Origin: Entonaema liquescens
Taxonomy: Eukaryota > Ascomycota > Sordariomycetes > Xylariales > Xylariaceae
Length of the DNA stretch: 64,000 bases
Direction: 5' to 3'
NCBI GenBank assembly: GCA_902805475.1
Contig: CADCSX010000007.1
Span: 2,046,001 to 2,110,000, forward strand
The notes beneath the pieces were generated by a model that worked only from the letters and a program-made list of their open reading frames with translations, did no database searches and was not told where the DNA came from. Shown in pieces: positions 51,616 through 63,411 of the stretch. The position numbers were made by a program, and so were the translations under genes. Every line of letters starts with the position of its first letter. The first letter of the stretch is position 1.

Positions 51616-53754
51616 TTAGTTCGGTTCTGGCGAGTCATCTTGGGCGCCGTCGACCCAACGGCCACTCTTTCCTCCCTCCTTTAGAATAACTCTCAAATCT
51701 TGAATACTCATCCCCTTATCTACCGCCTTGCACATGTCATAAACAGTGAGGGCTGCTGTAGAAGCCGCCGTTAGAGCTTCCATCTCTACCCCCGTCTTGC
51801 CATCGCAAGCTACGGTTGCCTCAATGTCAACTCGACCAGCCTTGCTATCTTCATTTTCAAGCACAGCTAGGTCTACAGTAACCTTGGTAATGGCAATAGG
51901 ATGGCATAACGGAATGAGATCTGATGTTCGCTTTGCGGCCATGATCCCAGCCACACGGGCTACCCCTAAAACATCGCCTTTCTTAATTTGATTTTCCTTT
52001 ATGAGTTTGCATGCTAGCTCATTTGTGAATTGGACGCTGCACACTGCCTTGGCGAGTCTCTTGGTAGGCGTCTTGTCTGAGATGGATACCATATGAGCAG
52101 ATCCAGTCTCAGATACATGTGTTAATCTTATTACACCATGTTTTCTATCAGGTCGTGAGCTGCTAAGTGAGAAACACCGTAGTTGTTGCCCATGTACGAA
52201 GCTGGTTGGTGCAGTCAGTAGCCAAGGGGCTGGCCCCTTTAGTGAAAAACGTGAGACTGGAGGATATTTAACAGTATCCCAAGTCGAAGCTCGGGAATGG
52301 CTGGTTTGTGTATATTGCTGCGGACCTGCCAGAGACTCGTTCAGTTCGAGTCCTCCTAGACGCTCGGAGTCAAGCCAGAAATGCATGTGTTCGTAATCCT
52401 CCGAAGGGTTGCATCCGCAAGCTAGGAACGGTCACCCACCTATGAGAATCATCGGCCTGTTCTTCATATGTTCCAGCTCGCCAATGCCGGCGTGCTTGGC
52501 CTTCTTTCTCTTTACAGCCATGCCTATGACTTCTAAGAGTTTACGCTCATTAGGCGCTAGGCCGAGGGGAGCTGACTCGTCCGATATTTGTAATTGCCTG
52601 TCGACAGCTATTCTCTTCATTGCCTCATACGCTTCTTCGTCAATTGGCTCGCCGTCATTGGATCCTCTTAAGATATCTCGTAGCGAGACTTCTGCATTAC
52701 CAAAGAGACAGACTTTGAGATTACCATCGCTTGTGATACGAAGACGGTTACAGGTTCCGCAGAAATTGTGTGTCATGCTGGTGATAAAGCCAATCTTGCC
52801 CACGAATCCGGGGATCTTGTAGGTTTTGCTGGTATCATTTTTGTGGCCCCGGACTTTCTCTAGGTCGGGGTAGTTCTCGCGGATACGATCCAGCATCTCG
52901 TTATAGCTGAACATTTTACCCTCGTTCCACTTGTTACCATCGAAAGGCATGTATTCAATAAACCTTACTTCGATATCTTTCTCGCGGGTCATCTCAACGA
53001 ATGGAATGATTTCCCGGTCATTGATACCTCGCATAATGACTGCATTGATCTTAAGCTTGATCCCAGCCCCGTGTTTATTAAGCTCGAACACCTTTTCGAT
53101 GCTCTTCATCACAGCGTCAAATCCCTTCCGCCGGGTCATGATCTGAAATTGCCACGGATCTAGTGTGTCGAGACTTAGATTAACACCTGTTAAGCCGGCC
53201 TCTACCATGCTCTCGAGCTTTCGATGAAGGGCTATACCATTAGTAGTAAGACAGAGTTCTCGAAGGCCGTGTGGCCGAAGGGCGCCGATCCGATTCATTA
53301 AGGGTAGTATATCCTTTCTGATGGTAGGTTCGCCACCTGTGAGGCGAATTTTGTTGACGCCCTGGGAAACGAACAAGGATGACAGCATCACAATCTCGGG
53401 CGTCGTCAGTAGTTCCCTTGGAGGTGAAAGAGGGACGCCTTCCTCTGGCATACAGTAGACACACCGAAGGTTACACCGTTCTGTAAGTGAAATGCGTAAA
53501 TAGTCATGCTGACGGTGAAACGTGTCTGTAAGGAAGTCGGAAAATGGCTTGGCATCTTTCAGGAGCTCTCGGCGCGAGAAACGAACAGCCGGCGCCTCTA
53601 TCGGGTTCGCCGGTTCCGGGGTACTTCCAACGGCGGCGGCGGTAGCAGCAGTAGCAATTCGTCGCAACGACTCAGCGCGATGTTTTCCGATTTGAATCTG
53701 CAAAGCCTCCGATGCGGTCCGTAACCAACGAGACGGGAAAGCCTTATACGTCAT
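51616..53754 (-). CDS. cnxABC: CnxABC: MoaA-MoaC fusion for molybdopterin precursor synthesis, 674 aa
   Basis: Two exons, 53754-52440 and 52325-51616, joined in phase 1 (ILI|GPQQ), 2025 nt. The enzyme makes cyclic pyranopterin monophosphate from GTP, the first step of molybdenum-cofactor synthesis needed for nitrate reductase; the human counterpart is MOCS1. The N-terminal half is a radical-SAM MoaA: CNLRCVYC (Cys94, Cys98, Cys101) for the first Fe-S cluster, LTGGEPTIRKD, LTTNG, and the C-terminal cluster motif NFCGTCNRLR...VCLFG. The C-terminal half is MoaC: GDVLGVARVAGIMAAKRT, LIPLCHPI, GVEMEALTA and DMCKAVDKGM. The N-terminal 60 residues are Arg/Ala-rich and may target mitochondria. If the 114-nt intron is retained, the protein stops right after MILIGG, a free MoaA ending in Gly-Gly. 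It is divergent from the WRAP73-like gene. Confidence 0.92.
52326..52439 (-). other. CnxABC intron carrying the MoaA stop codon
   Basis: The donor GTGGGT begins inside the first of two terminal Gly codons, and the TGA stop lies six bases into the intron. The acceptor CAG at 52328-52326 restores frame to MoaC. Splicing makes the fusion; retention makes MoaA ending in Gly-Gly. Confidence 0.75.
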
Positions 53755-54528
53755 CTTGAAGATACGTCTATCGACTCAATAATTCACGGAGTGTACGACA
53801 TTATGGTCAACATTGAAGTCCACCCTTTTCTTATATATAGGAAATATTCAAGTAATCTTCCATAAAATGTCCTCTTAGCGATTTCAGTTCATTGACATAA
53901 TTGTAGTCTAAAGGACATTTAATGTATGCTTATCGCCACAAGCGCGGAGATGCGTATAAAAAACTACGTGCGATGAGTAACTGAGATGAGTAAGCAAAAC
54001 GGCTTAAAGTAAAAAGGTGGGTTAGCGTGGGGAGTAGTATATGCCGAAGTCGCGGTTTACAAACTACCTACCTAGGTTAGGTAGGTAGGTACTGGCAGTT
54101 GGCAGTAGGCAGGCAAGCTGGCAGACGGGGCACCTGCTATAAACTGTAAACTGTAAATAGGTAGGTAGGTGGTAGGTACCTATGTAGGTAAACACTACCT
54201 AAGAATTAATTGGACCGGGCCTAGCCCCTTAACCCTAAAAATAAAAATCATTGGCCATTCAGCCATTGCGTTTCTCTCCAAAGTCAACAAGACACGCCTA
54301 CGATACAGTATGAGATTGTAACAGCTTCCACCACCTTTCTTCTACTTGACAAGTTAGTGGCTGTGGCATACCATCCTAGGCCGTGGCAGCCGTACCTTGC
54401 CGTGTTGACGTGGTTATGACTGAACACTCACGAAAGCAATTCTCACCGGTTTCATCGTCAAGCTGAACATATAATAACCAGCTTTGAGCCCCCGAACCAA
54501 TTCATCCAAAGGCAATAGTTATTCTACC
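53755..54528. promoter_or_regulatory. Shared divergent promoter region (cnxABC / WRAP73-like)
   Basis: 774 nt between divergent start codons. It contains TACCTACCTAGG...TAGGTAGGTAGG inverted words at 54064-54091 and again near 54160-54200. I cannot assign specific factor sites. Confidence 0.5.
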
Positions 54529-56253
54529 ATGCGTTTCTCTATAGCCCTTCCGTGTAGGATTTTACCCCTAAGTTATATAATAACAAGTCACCATATTTCT
54601 ATTTAATTATATTGTACCCAATTCAGCTACTAATTCTGGCCACTAGCATCGCCTCATTGTTATCCGAGCCCAGATGGCGAGCTTATTGCTACGCTCCTAC
54701 CATCCACATCTAGTATTGTTGTACGCGCTGTTCAATCCCTGGATGTCGTGCGGACCATCAAGCTACCACCAGATCTTACGGGCGGTGTGACAAGCTTCAT
54801 CTGGTCGCCTTCCTCCACCCGGCTTTCGGTAGCTGTAGCCGATCAGATACATATATTTTCGGCCCGAGACGGAAATTTCCATGGGATTGCGAGGATCCCT
54901 TCCTCAGGCGCCAAGTCTACCTTCATCGACTTTGGAGTTACCGATCACGAGATTTGTGTCTGGTCGCCCTTTGGTATCAAGCTAACTATCATCAACTTTG
55001 CAAGTTCCAAAGCAGTAGAAATCGCCAATCCCAAATTTTACAATGCCTCCTCCGCAGCAAAGGGATGCTCATTTCGGGCAAGCTCGCATCATCTTGCATT
55101 ACTCACTAGGTCTTCCGGCAAGGACATGATTAGCATACATTCTCCACGAACCAGGGACCTTGAGAGGTCTTGGTATCCTGATACTGTCGATGCCCAAGGG
55201 CTGGCTTGGACCCCAGATGGAAGATGGTTGGTGGTGTGGGAATCACCCGCTCAAGCCCCTAGGGTCCTTTTCTACACTTCTGACGGCCATATCTTTAAGG
55301 ATTGGAGAGGCCCTTTACCCTACGAATCTCAGGACATGGGTCTCCAGTATAGTGCGGGTGTTAAAATAGTCGCTCTGAGTCCAGACAGTCGACGTGTCGC
55401 AATTGCTAACGGCTCTACTTGCACATGCATCCTAAACACCCCATCCATGATGGAAGCTATGCGGCTCCGGCACCCCCAGACCGTTCAGCCGAAAGATACA
55501 TTACAGGTAAGTCGCCCCTTTGGCGGGGTTGTTGGACAGCTTTCGTTAACTGCAAAGATCTGGCAAGAGCAAAATACCTTTCCCAATACCGGGTTGTTCT
55601 CGTCGCCAGAATTCGTTAAAGCCACGCAAATAGTGACTCCCGAATGGACAACATTGAATAGCCTCCAGGAGCCCGTATCAGGCTGTAATTTTGCCAAGTT
55701 CGATTGTTCTTCGTCGCTCCTTGTCACAAGGCTGGAAGAGGCACCGAATACGATCTGGATCTGGGATGTTCCTAGTTCCGATCTTCGGGCGGTGCTAATG
55801 TATCATGCCAATGTAACAAAATTAGAATGGCACCCCATGCAGCCAGAGCTCCTCCTCATGAGGTGCGAGGGTGATAGTTACGGCAGTATTGTGTTCGCTT
55901 GGGATCCTTTAAGCCACGGCCCGCGCTCAGTCGACTTAGCACACCGACTTCCAGTTGCGGTTAATAACAAGACATACGCCACATGGTTAAGAACAACAGC
56001 AGATTCTCCTGCATTTTTCTTCAGTGACAGCACAACTTGCATGATGGTTTCACTTGCAGATTCCGATGGAGAGACCCTTCCCTGGCGAGATACTTCTGCG
56101 CCCATTAATATTACCAGTCATGAGGATGATATAGGCATGCGGTCATCACTAAGGCCCGCATCACCCTCAGAAGATGCTGAAGACAGCATTTTAATTAACA
56201 TAGATGATGACACTAGTGAGCCAGACGACACGTTCCAGTTCATCGCCCACTAG
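54529..56253 (+). CDS. WRAP73/WDR8-like WD40 protein, 526 aa
   Basis: Proposed exons 54529-54553, 54647-55506 and 55558-56253 (introns 93 and 51 nt), 1581 nt. WDR8 proteins act at the spindle pole body or centrosome with Msd1/SSX2IP in fission yeast and animals. WD40-type blades are visible: YPSPDGELIATLLPS, SFIWSPSSTRLSVAVADQI, GLAWTPDGRWLVVWESPAQA, IVALSPDSRRVAIANG, and TKLEWHPMQPELLLMRCEG. The segment TLQ|IWQEQ is restored by removing a 51-nt intron that is a multiple of three and has no stop, so it also reads through. The 25-nt first exon (MRFSIALP) is inferred from the GTAGGA donor, CTACTAAT branch and TAG acceptor and is less sure. The C-terminus is acidic. Family confidence is good; the first exon is tentative. 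Confidence 0.82.
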
Positions 56254-57844
56254 GCTACAGAGGTATTATATCATATCTCAACGGATTAGACACCAGATTA
56301 GAATACCCGGGGCCGTGGAATTATGGCTTTTTAGCTTAATCCCGGAGGCAAAGCTGACTATTCCGAATGCAAGAATGACCATTTAGTCACCTTGAAGGTG
56401 CAGGGTAACTACAAAGTAACTACAGGGCAGCTACTAAGTATTCGTACTGTCCTGTCTACAGCGGCCGGTGAGTTCAAATCTGCTAACGGAGGTTCGGTTG
56501 AAACACAAAAGATGGGACGCTAATGAGAAAAAGAAAAGCACTCAGTCTATTGGAGATGACTAATAAGTATCCTAGGATTGATTCGGTACCCAAGCCATGG
56601 TTATTTCGAAATAAAATTGCCGTTGGGAGTACGCCTGCCAAGTCAATAGCTTAGTTGGATTGGAGAGATGGAACCTGATGGAGGGCGGCTTTAAGTTACG
56701 CAACGGCCAACAACGGGCAGTGAATATACCCTTGCTGTGTCACCTGCATAGCAACGTTCTTGGAAAAGCAATTTCGCGATGTTTGCCAACAGCGGAGACT
56801 CCATCCAGCTCGCCGCTAGCAAGAAGCAACATTGTACCAGAGAATTCCATGAGTCGCAGCTCTAGAAAGCCATGATAAGCGCCACCGCATTATATGATGC
56901 CCTTGCTGCAGAATGCGCGGTTTGACCAACACGGCCGAAATGAAATTCAAGAGTCCTATTCTCTCATTCACGCCCCCACGAGCTACGTGAGCCTCAGGAT
57001 GCAGGCTACAGTTATCCGGGCTGATGGAATCGAGCAAGCCCTCGGGGTCGATCCGTAACACTTCGCAATAGGTTAGATCGTCCTCAACTAAACTCCTTTC
57101 GTACTGCGTTAGGTTTCTCACCTTCACTATACTCGTATTATAGATCTCGTCCAACAGATTGTCTCCTTGACATTAGTTATTGGGACCACCCCCGTCACCG
57201 GGTCCCGAATGCAATATGACAAGGGGTCACCTGCTAATGCCCCGTCAGCTTCGATCGATTCCAGATCTCGTTCCCGAAAGATGAGAATTCATGGGGCCCT
57301 TCTGCCACCCCCCCGGTGATGAGCTCAGCGACTTCTTGATTTTGGCTTTCTCCCCATTATGCAGCTGGCATTCTGGCTCGATCAATGGCTGGCGAAATCC
57401 TATTGGATTATGCGCGACTAGCATACTTACGCCTTAAGAGTCTGCCTATATGTCTATAGCCATGCCTGTCTTTTCCCTCCCCGAGATTCCGCCCAATTGG
57501 TGGTGCGAATCACTGGTATAGAAACTTTGCCTATTGGAGGTGGCTAGTCCAGAACGATCTCTCTTGAAAGGTATACATGCATAGATCTAATCTTCTAATA
57601 TATCACCCCGAATCCTCAGGCTGTCATCCTGTGTGACCCTAGGCGACGTCTTCATATTGAAGAAAATGGACCTTGACCAGCACATAATATGAATCATAGG
57701 CAACCTCGTGCAACATATAAAGAGCCCCAACAGATCGCTCATACTGCCGTGCTTGTTCCACACGATTCTCTCATCAAGGGTGCTCCCTGCCAAACATTTT
57801 CGAGTAAATTCTTGAGAGCTGCAGCTGTCCGTCGTCCGTTCACG
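56254..57844. other. Intergenic stretch
   Basis: Between the WRAP73-like gene and the RRM gene, both on plus. A minus-strand frame at 56816-57154 has protein-like composition but no domain and no supported ends, so it is noted only as a finding. The right end contains the RRM gene promoter; an in-frame upstream Met at 57689 is possible. Confidence 0.45.
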
Positions 57845-59296
57845 ATGTCTTCGGATGCCTTCTCCCATCAAGTTCCTATCAATGGGACTATTCAGACTAA
57901 AGTCTCGCCAGGGAACCAAACGAACGTGTACTATATTTTGGTGTCAAACGTAAGTCCAAATATAAATTGGCTCTATATACACGGTGCGACCTACATTTGA
58001 TTATCTCTCTGTACTGACAATGAGTGCAAAAGTTACCATGGCAAACGTCTTGGCAGCAGCTGAAAGACCATGTGCGAACCGTGAGCGCTGTTGAACGAGT
58101 TGAGGTATTCAACGAGAGTACATCTGGCTGGGTTTCTGTTCGAGGCCGGGAGAATTACGATGCAGCTCTCCGTATGTCGACCTTCTAAAAATTCTGATGA
58201 AGAATTCTCAACTAACAACAGATCACAGGCCTACTCAATGGAGGTGTCTTCAACGGTCGAGCGCTCCTGGCGGACGGCAAAAACGCGACAGAGACTATTA
58301 TGATTAGAGAACCTGTGGGTGTCTCTACAAGTGGTAATTCTACATCAAAAACTCCTCATACACCGAGGTATAGAACACCTCCTTCGACGCAATACTCAGC
58401 CAGTACGCCGCCAATGGTGTCGCCGCACGTAACAGCATACGGAGAAGTAAGAATCATTAAATTCAGACCAAACGGAATTGACTAACTTTCTACAGTGGAC
58501 ATCTCCCACAAGTCCTTCCTCATACATAACTACTTCTGCAATGGAGTGCGCACCTTACAATATGTCTGTTGCTATGCCGTATGACTACAACGAGGCGCCT
58601 AATTGCTACACTTATGATACCTCAACCACTAGCTATATGGGCCCAGCAGCCATGGTTTCATCCCCTACGATGGTGCAATATCCTTTTGAGGCGACCTACT
58701 CACAACAGTATCAGATGGGCGAGTATCACGGGAACGATTATGCCATGTATAGCAATTTACCCAGTCCAGAGTCCATATCAGGGGGACCGAGTGATTCCTC
58801 TAGCGGCATGGTCCCGACAAAGCAGCGGAAAATTATTGTGAAACAACTTCAGCCTTGGGTCACCTTCAACCAGGTACAAGACCTCATCCGAAAGAAAGCC
58901 GGATCAGATGCCGATAAAATTCAGCATATTGACCTACCACTAGTGGATGGTCAAGAATCAAATAGGGGTTATGCTCTGGTCACATTTCAGAACGAAGAGG
59001 TAGCCAGTAAGTTGGTTCGACGGCTCAACGGATGCAAGTGTGATGGTCGTGAATTGAAGGTCGATTACACTAAGGAGGGCGTATCAGAGAATGAGACTGT
59101 ACGCTCTCGGACCTCTGGGCATAAGGAGAGACGGGATGACCGAGAGAAGAGGGAAAAGAAGGACGTTTCTCGGGGTTTGAGTTCCAGCGATAAAAAGAGC
59201 AAATCTCACAAATCCGGTGTCATCATCGCCCACGGCTCTTCCTCGTCGTCTTCAAAGAAGTCGGACGTGAAAGAAAAGTCAAGTAAGCGGCATTAG
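57845..59296 (+). CDS. RNA-binding protein with two RRM domains, 420 aa
   Basis: Four exons: 57845-57949, 58033-58171, 58229-58446 and 58496-59296 (introns 83, 57 and 49 nt), 1263 nt. The first RRM-like fold runs from about residue 27 to 112: YYILVSNLPWQTSWQQL (RNP2-like), GWVSVRGRENYDAAL, RLLNGGVFNGRAL. A Ser/Thr/Tyr-rich linker follows. The second RRM (about 266-350) has KIIVKQLQPWVTFNQVQDL, then NRGYALVTFQNEE (RNP1-like) and LNGCKCDGRELKVDYT. The C-terminal 70 residues are Arg/Lys/Ser-rich, fitting a nuclear RNA-processing role. The target RNA is unknown. The start fits the RRM layout; an in-frame Met 52 codons upstream is less likely because the extension looks unstructured and basic. Confidence 0.85.
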
Positions 59297-62200
59297 ACCA
59301 ACGAGGTTCGCCTGGGCTGAGTCACGATGATCTGGTCCGAATGGGTCACAGTACAATTGAACAATGGTTTTTCACGTTCCGGGTAAGCTACAATCTGCGA
59401 AAATTTGTTATTGGCTTCCTTCCGTTGCCTCCTAGATATCGAGGGCGATTCCCTGTTGGCTGGTATACGTGGTGGTTCAACTGTCGCTACCGCAATGTAA
59501 CTACGCACCTGTAGATGTCTATATGAAAAGATCAGGCCACTCCTTGGCCATGTCAGATAAGAAGCCCGAAACTCATCGCACAATCAGTATAACTACCCCC
59601 TTATCCGTCGTTCGAGCATACTTGTCATGGCGGATCCGAAAACGTTACCACTCCCTGTCCAGCCAAGGCAGATTCCTTCGTCCTGTACTTTGTGAGCCAC
59701 ATAGTAAACCGCCATAGCATAATTTACGACGCCATCTTCCTTAGAGAGGGGCTGGAGAGAGACTAACGGATGGTGAGAGTTTAGTCTCATCGGCGCGGCT
59801 CTCGCCCTTGCAACTATGAGAATTAGAATATGTGCTCATGCTATGGTACCTGACGGATCACTTCGTGTTTCTCTCAATCCTATAAACGCCGTTTGAGTGT
59901 CGTCTGTCGTTTGTATGAGGTTGTAATACCAGGATCAGACATGCATATGCAGAACACGCCCGCGTCACCGGATATGCACGTATCTTGAAAGGCCCCTTTC
60001 CCTGCCACTAGAGCCCCCTTTATGGGAACTTCATATGTCGTCCGCTACCCCGGTCTGACGTTCGAGATTGCCGGGTGGAGGTTACACGACATGTCCAGCT
60101 TACAGATGCCCCTACCCGGCGTGCGGGTCTATATGAGCCCCCTTGCTCCCCTGGCTACCCTTTGTCACCCCCACGCACCCTATTGTCTGATATTAATGAT
60201 GTGCCCAGGTCCCGACAGGTGCCATCGGCAGCTAAAGCAAGACAGACATGATGCTACGGCAACGCGCGTTTTTAGCAACCCCCGACTCGCCCACTAACCC
60301 CCTCCTAGCCTACCTCTTACTCTGCCGTTCGTTACATACATACCCATACCTACATATGTTTTGCTAGACGATACAACCCCACGTGTTCCAGATCCCATAG
60401 AACTAGTAGAGTAGATCGATCGACTAGCCTCAACCTACGTGGACGAAAGTTCATAGATAGTAACATACGCTAGCTACCTACCTAACGTACGAGTATGATA
60501 TTTCCATCCTTAATAGATACCCAAGTTTCAGAAAAAGGAACCAGTGGCCAGGCGCTGCGACTGGGACTCTTCCGGGTCCCAAAAATATAGCATAGAAGAT
60601 GGTTTGTACATTCAAACCGGTGTAGGTCGTATCTCGGTTATCTTGTAACCATACCTGTGGCCCCCGGTGAAGCTGACAGAACCAGGATTATTTGGCCAGG
60701 TCGGACTGTATTCCGAATTCCTATGATTGGCCTAGGCCGCCTTGCCGGTGTGCACAGTTCACTTCGGTGCGGTATTATGTAAACACTGCCGTGGTGTCGC
60801 AGTCAGGCCCAGAGCGACTGTGCCAGCGTACATTTATATTCGTCATACTAGGAGGCGTGGCAAAGGATATCATGCATCCACCGACCACTGTAGACGGTCT
60901 TGGCGGCTTGTTTACCCCGTTATGGCTTCTACTTGTTTCCTTTCCGATTCGTTTGATATTCATAGTATAGCATCGAAAGGAGTGGGTATAGCATCCCGTG
61001 TGGTTGGTATAAGTAGGCGGGCCAATGCGCTCGCCCGCCTTCAAGGGTCCTCCAGTATGGGGCCGAGACTCCCCTATGCAATAGTAGTCAGAGGTAAAGG
61101 CTGGGGACTCCCCGGTAGGCTAAGTTCCGATGCGAACAAGCTGCGTGGCTCAAGTCATTATATCATTCTCAGCCTTGCGACGCAGCTAGCCGATCAATAC
61201 GGGAAGGGGGGGTACATGCATGAAAATCGTCCAGGGGCCTATGTTGCCGGTCGAAAAGCTGTAAGGTTATAATACCCCCCTTTTTTCTTCTTTTCTTCAG
61301 ATCCCGGGGCAAGGATCCCGAGGCAAATAGAATCGACTTGGACGAACGCCTGCATAAAAGAAAATGACATGTCATTATCCCGCAATGTGAAGAGAGTTCA
61401 TAGATGGACATACTTCGACTACGGGCGTATTCTCATAAGTCACCGACCCTGCGGTACCTTTCTGCGTGCCGTCTCCGAACTAGCCGTGTCCAACCGGCTT
61501 CGACCCAATCTGTCAGAGAAAACGTCGACGTGGGCGTACAACCGACAGAATAGAGACGCCAACTCCTACTGACTTCCGAGATATTAGCGTTCCGCTGCTA
61601 ACAATAACCCATTCGCGTCGGATAATAGGTCTTATTAAGTACGTGGCACCCGGCTTGCTTTCCTTTTTCTACACCACACTAATCGAAAGAGGGCGGACTC
61701 TAACGAAGTCGTCTCCTCCTGCCCCGACTCGGTCCTCGCCGGTGCGCCACAGGAATCCCTTATTTCGACCGGGGAAAGGGGGTCATGTACCTTTCCACCC
61801 GTACAAGCTGAAAAAGGTACGCCCTAAACTACATGCAGTCATTAAATCCCGAGCGCTCGGTCTTAAGTATACCGTCGGATAAGGATTTAAACAGGGGTTG
61901 TCCGTGATGATGCTGTATTCAATAATAGTATCACAGAAAAGCGAAGCGGGGAAGAAAAGGGGAAAAAGCAGGCTATCGAGTGGCGCCAGAAGTTAGTTGC
62001 TGTTGTTCTCGATGTCAAGAGACTCTAGAGCCGTCCTTCAAGCGATATCCCCTTCTCGTCAGGACTAAACACGTTGACATGTTTACAGCCATCTCAGACA
62101 CGGGAAAGACTCAAAAAAGGAATAGAAGACGCAGCTAATAGACATCATATCCACGCTACGATTATATTAAAGTCGAATTAGAGTTCTGACGAGTAGTTAG

Positions 62201-62662
62201 CATGATCTAACTGGGCCGATCTGTGAATGAAACCCCTTACAAATGTATACTCCCTACTCAGCAACGATCCCCGTCGTCGCGGGTAAAGTCTATAGACTCT
62301 GAGCATGGATAAATCCGCCTCTCATCCTCGCCTATTCTACGACACTGAGTAGCTCAAGTAATGACTTACGTAGTTAATATCGGTCAGCGGGGTCGTCTTG
62401 GTATTTGCCAGCAAATAGCAACCGTAGTAGAAGCTTCTCATGATGCTGCGATGAGGCCACCCCCGGCCTGCTCTCCGATGGCAATAGGAACGGGTGAACA
62501 TCATGCTAGACGTACGCTTGACAGAAGAGAGCTTCAAACATAGTTAGAGAAAATAATCCAAAATTGAACGTCCTTAGTTCAGTCCTGCTCTCAACCTAAT
62601 TAGTAGTACCTATCATATAAAGAAGACATTCCAAGACCCGGACTAGTCCTAAACAAAGAGTC
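59297..62662. other. Gene-poor 3.4-kb stretch
   Basis: No gene is supported. Open frames (for example 60692-60970, 60742-61272) overlap in different frames and carry no motif. Scattered TACCTACC words are present. Confidence 0.5.
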
Positions 62663-63411
62663 ATGAGAAATACACTACTCCGCATCGCTCTCCCCTATTC
62701 CCTCTCTTTGGCGTATCTCAAGCGCTCCTCCTCCTCCTAGCCCACAGCCGCACCGCCAATCCCACCGCCCCACCCGCCAGCACCTCCGATTGCGCGTCCG
62801 CGTCGCTCAACACGTCCTTCTCGCTTACCTTCATCAGCTACGGGAACTACACGGCGCTCCCGTCGTCCGACGGCGGGGAGCTAGTCCCCAGCAAGTGATG
62901 TCGATGTCGTTTGCGGTGGCGAACCCGGCCAACGGGGTGGATACCGTCTGCGCGTTCCCGCTGGGCCACCTGTCGGGCGGCGCGACGTGGGTCGACGACG
63001 CGTCGTGGCAGGCGTGCGCGGACCGCCGGGACTCCGATGGGAAGCACCGGTTTACGATTGCGACGGGGGCGGCGTTTGGGAGGGGGAGGGCGTGGTGAAG
63101 GTTAATCAGACGTGGTTTTGTCATGATGAGGTGGGGAGATTGTAAGTGTTCCATCTCCCCCTCCCCTTGGAGAAGAAGCACAACTAGCCACTAGACTGGA
63201 GGGTTTGCTTAAAGCCAATGATTGTTTCTTTTTGTTGCGAATGGTGGTAGTAATGAATGGATAGACATACTAATCGGTCCACAGGATTGCGTATACGGGT
63301 GTTGCGAGTGGGAGTCTGGCTATGAGTTGTACTGATGGCGGCGAGTTAGGCGGGTATCATGTTGAGAATTGCACGGCGCCGGACGGGACGTTTCCGGTGA
63401 CGCTGCTCTGA
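62663..63411 (+). pseudogene. Small secreted cysteine-containing protein, broken by three apparent single-base losses
   Basis: Two exons, 62663-63141 and 63285-63411 (143-nt intron with ACTAAT branch, phase 2). The start MRNTLLRIAL begins a signal peptide, but the frame then shifts at three short C or G runs: 62692-62695, 62886-62889 and 63078-63086. One added base in each would give 203 codons (609 nt), the intron phase would match, and the chain would run from a signal peptide through TSDCASASLNTSFSLTF, MSFAVANPANGVDTVCAFPL, VVKVNQTWFCHDE, to SLAMSCTDGGELGGYHVENC. Cysteines are spaced as in fungal small secreted proteins, and N-glycosylation sites are present. I do not name a family. It may be a true pseudogene or an intact gene with sequence errors; see findings. 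The DNA is strongly G/C-rich compared with its surroundings. Confidence 0.65.

Noticed and set aside
51616..52386. MoaC as a separate gene starting at the Met at 52386
   Set aside because: A phase-1 splice joins it in frame to MoaA, as in fungal CnxABC, and the sequence before 52325 does not resemble MoaC.
60692..61272. Two overlapping plus-strand open frames
   Set aside because: They use different frames over the same DNA, have no domain, and no splice sites that link them into a gene.
62790..63181. Overlapping open frames on both strands at the secreted-protein gene
   Set aside because: They reflect high G/C content; only the plus-strand frames with signal peptide, cysteine spacing and matching intron phase form a coherent protein.
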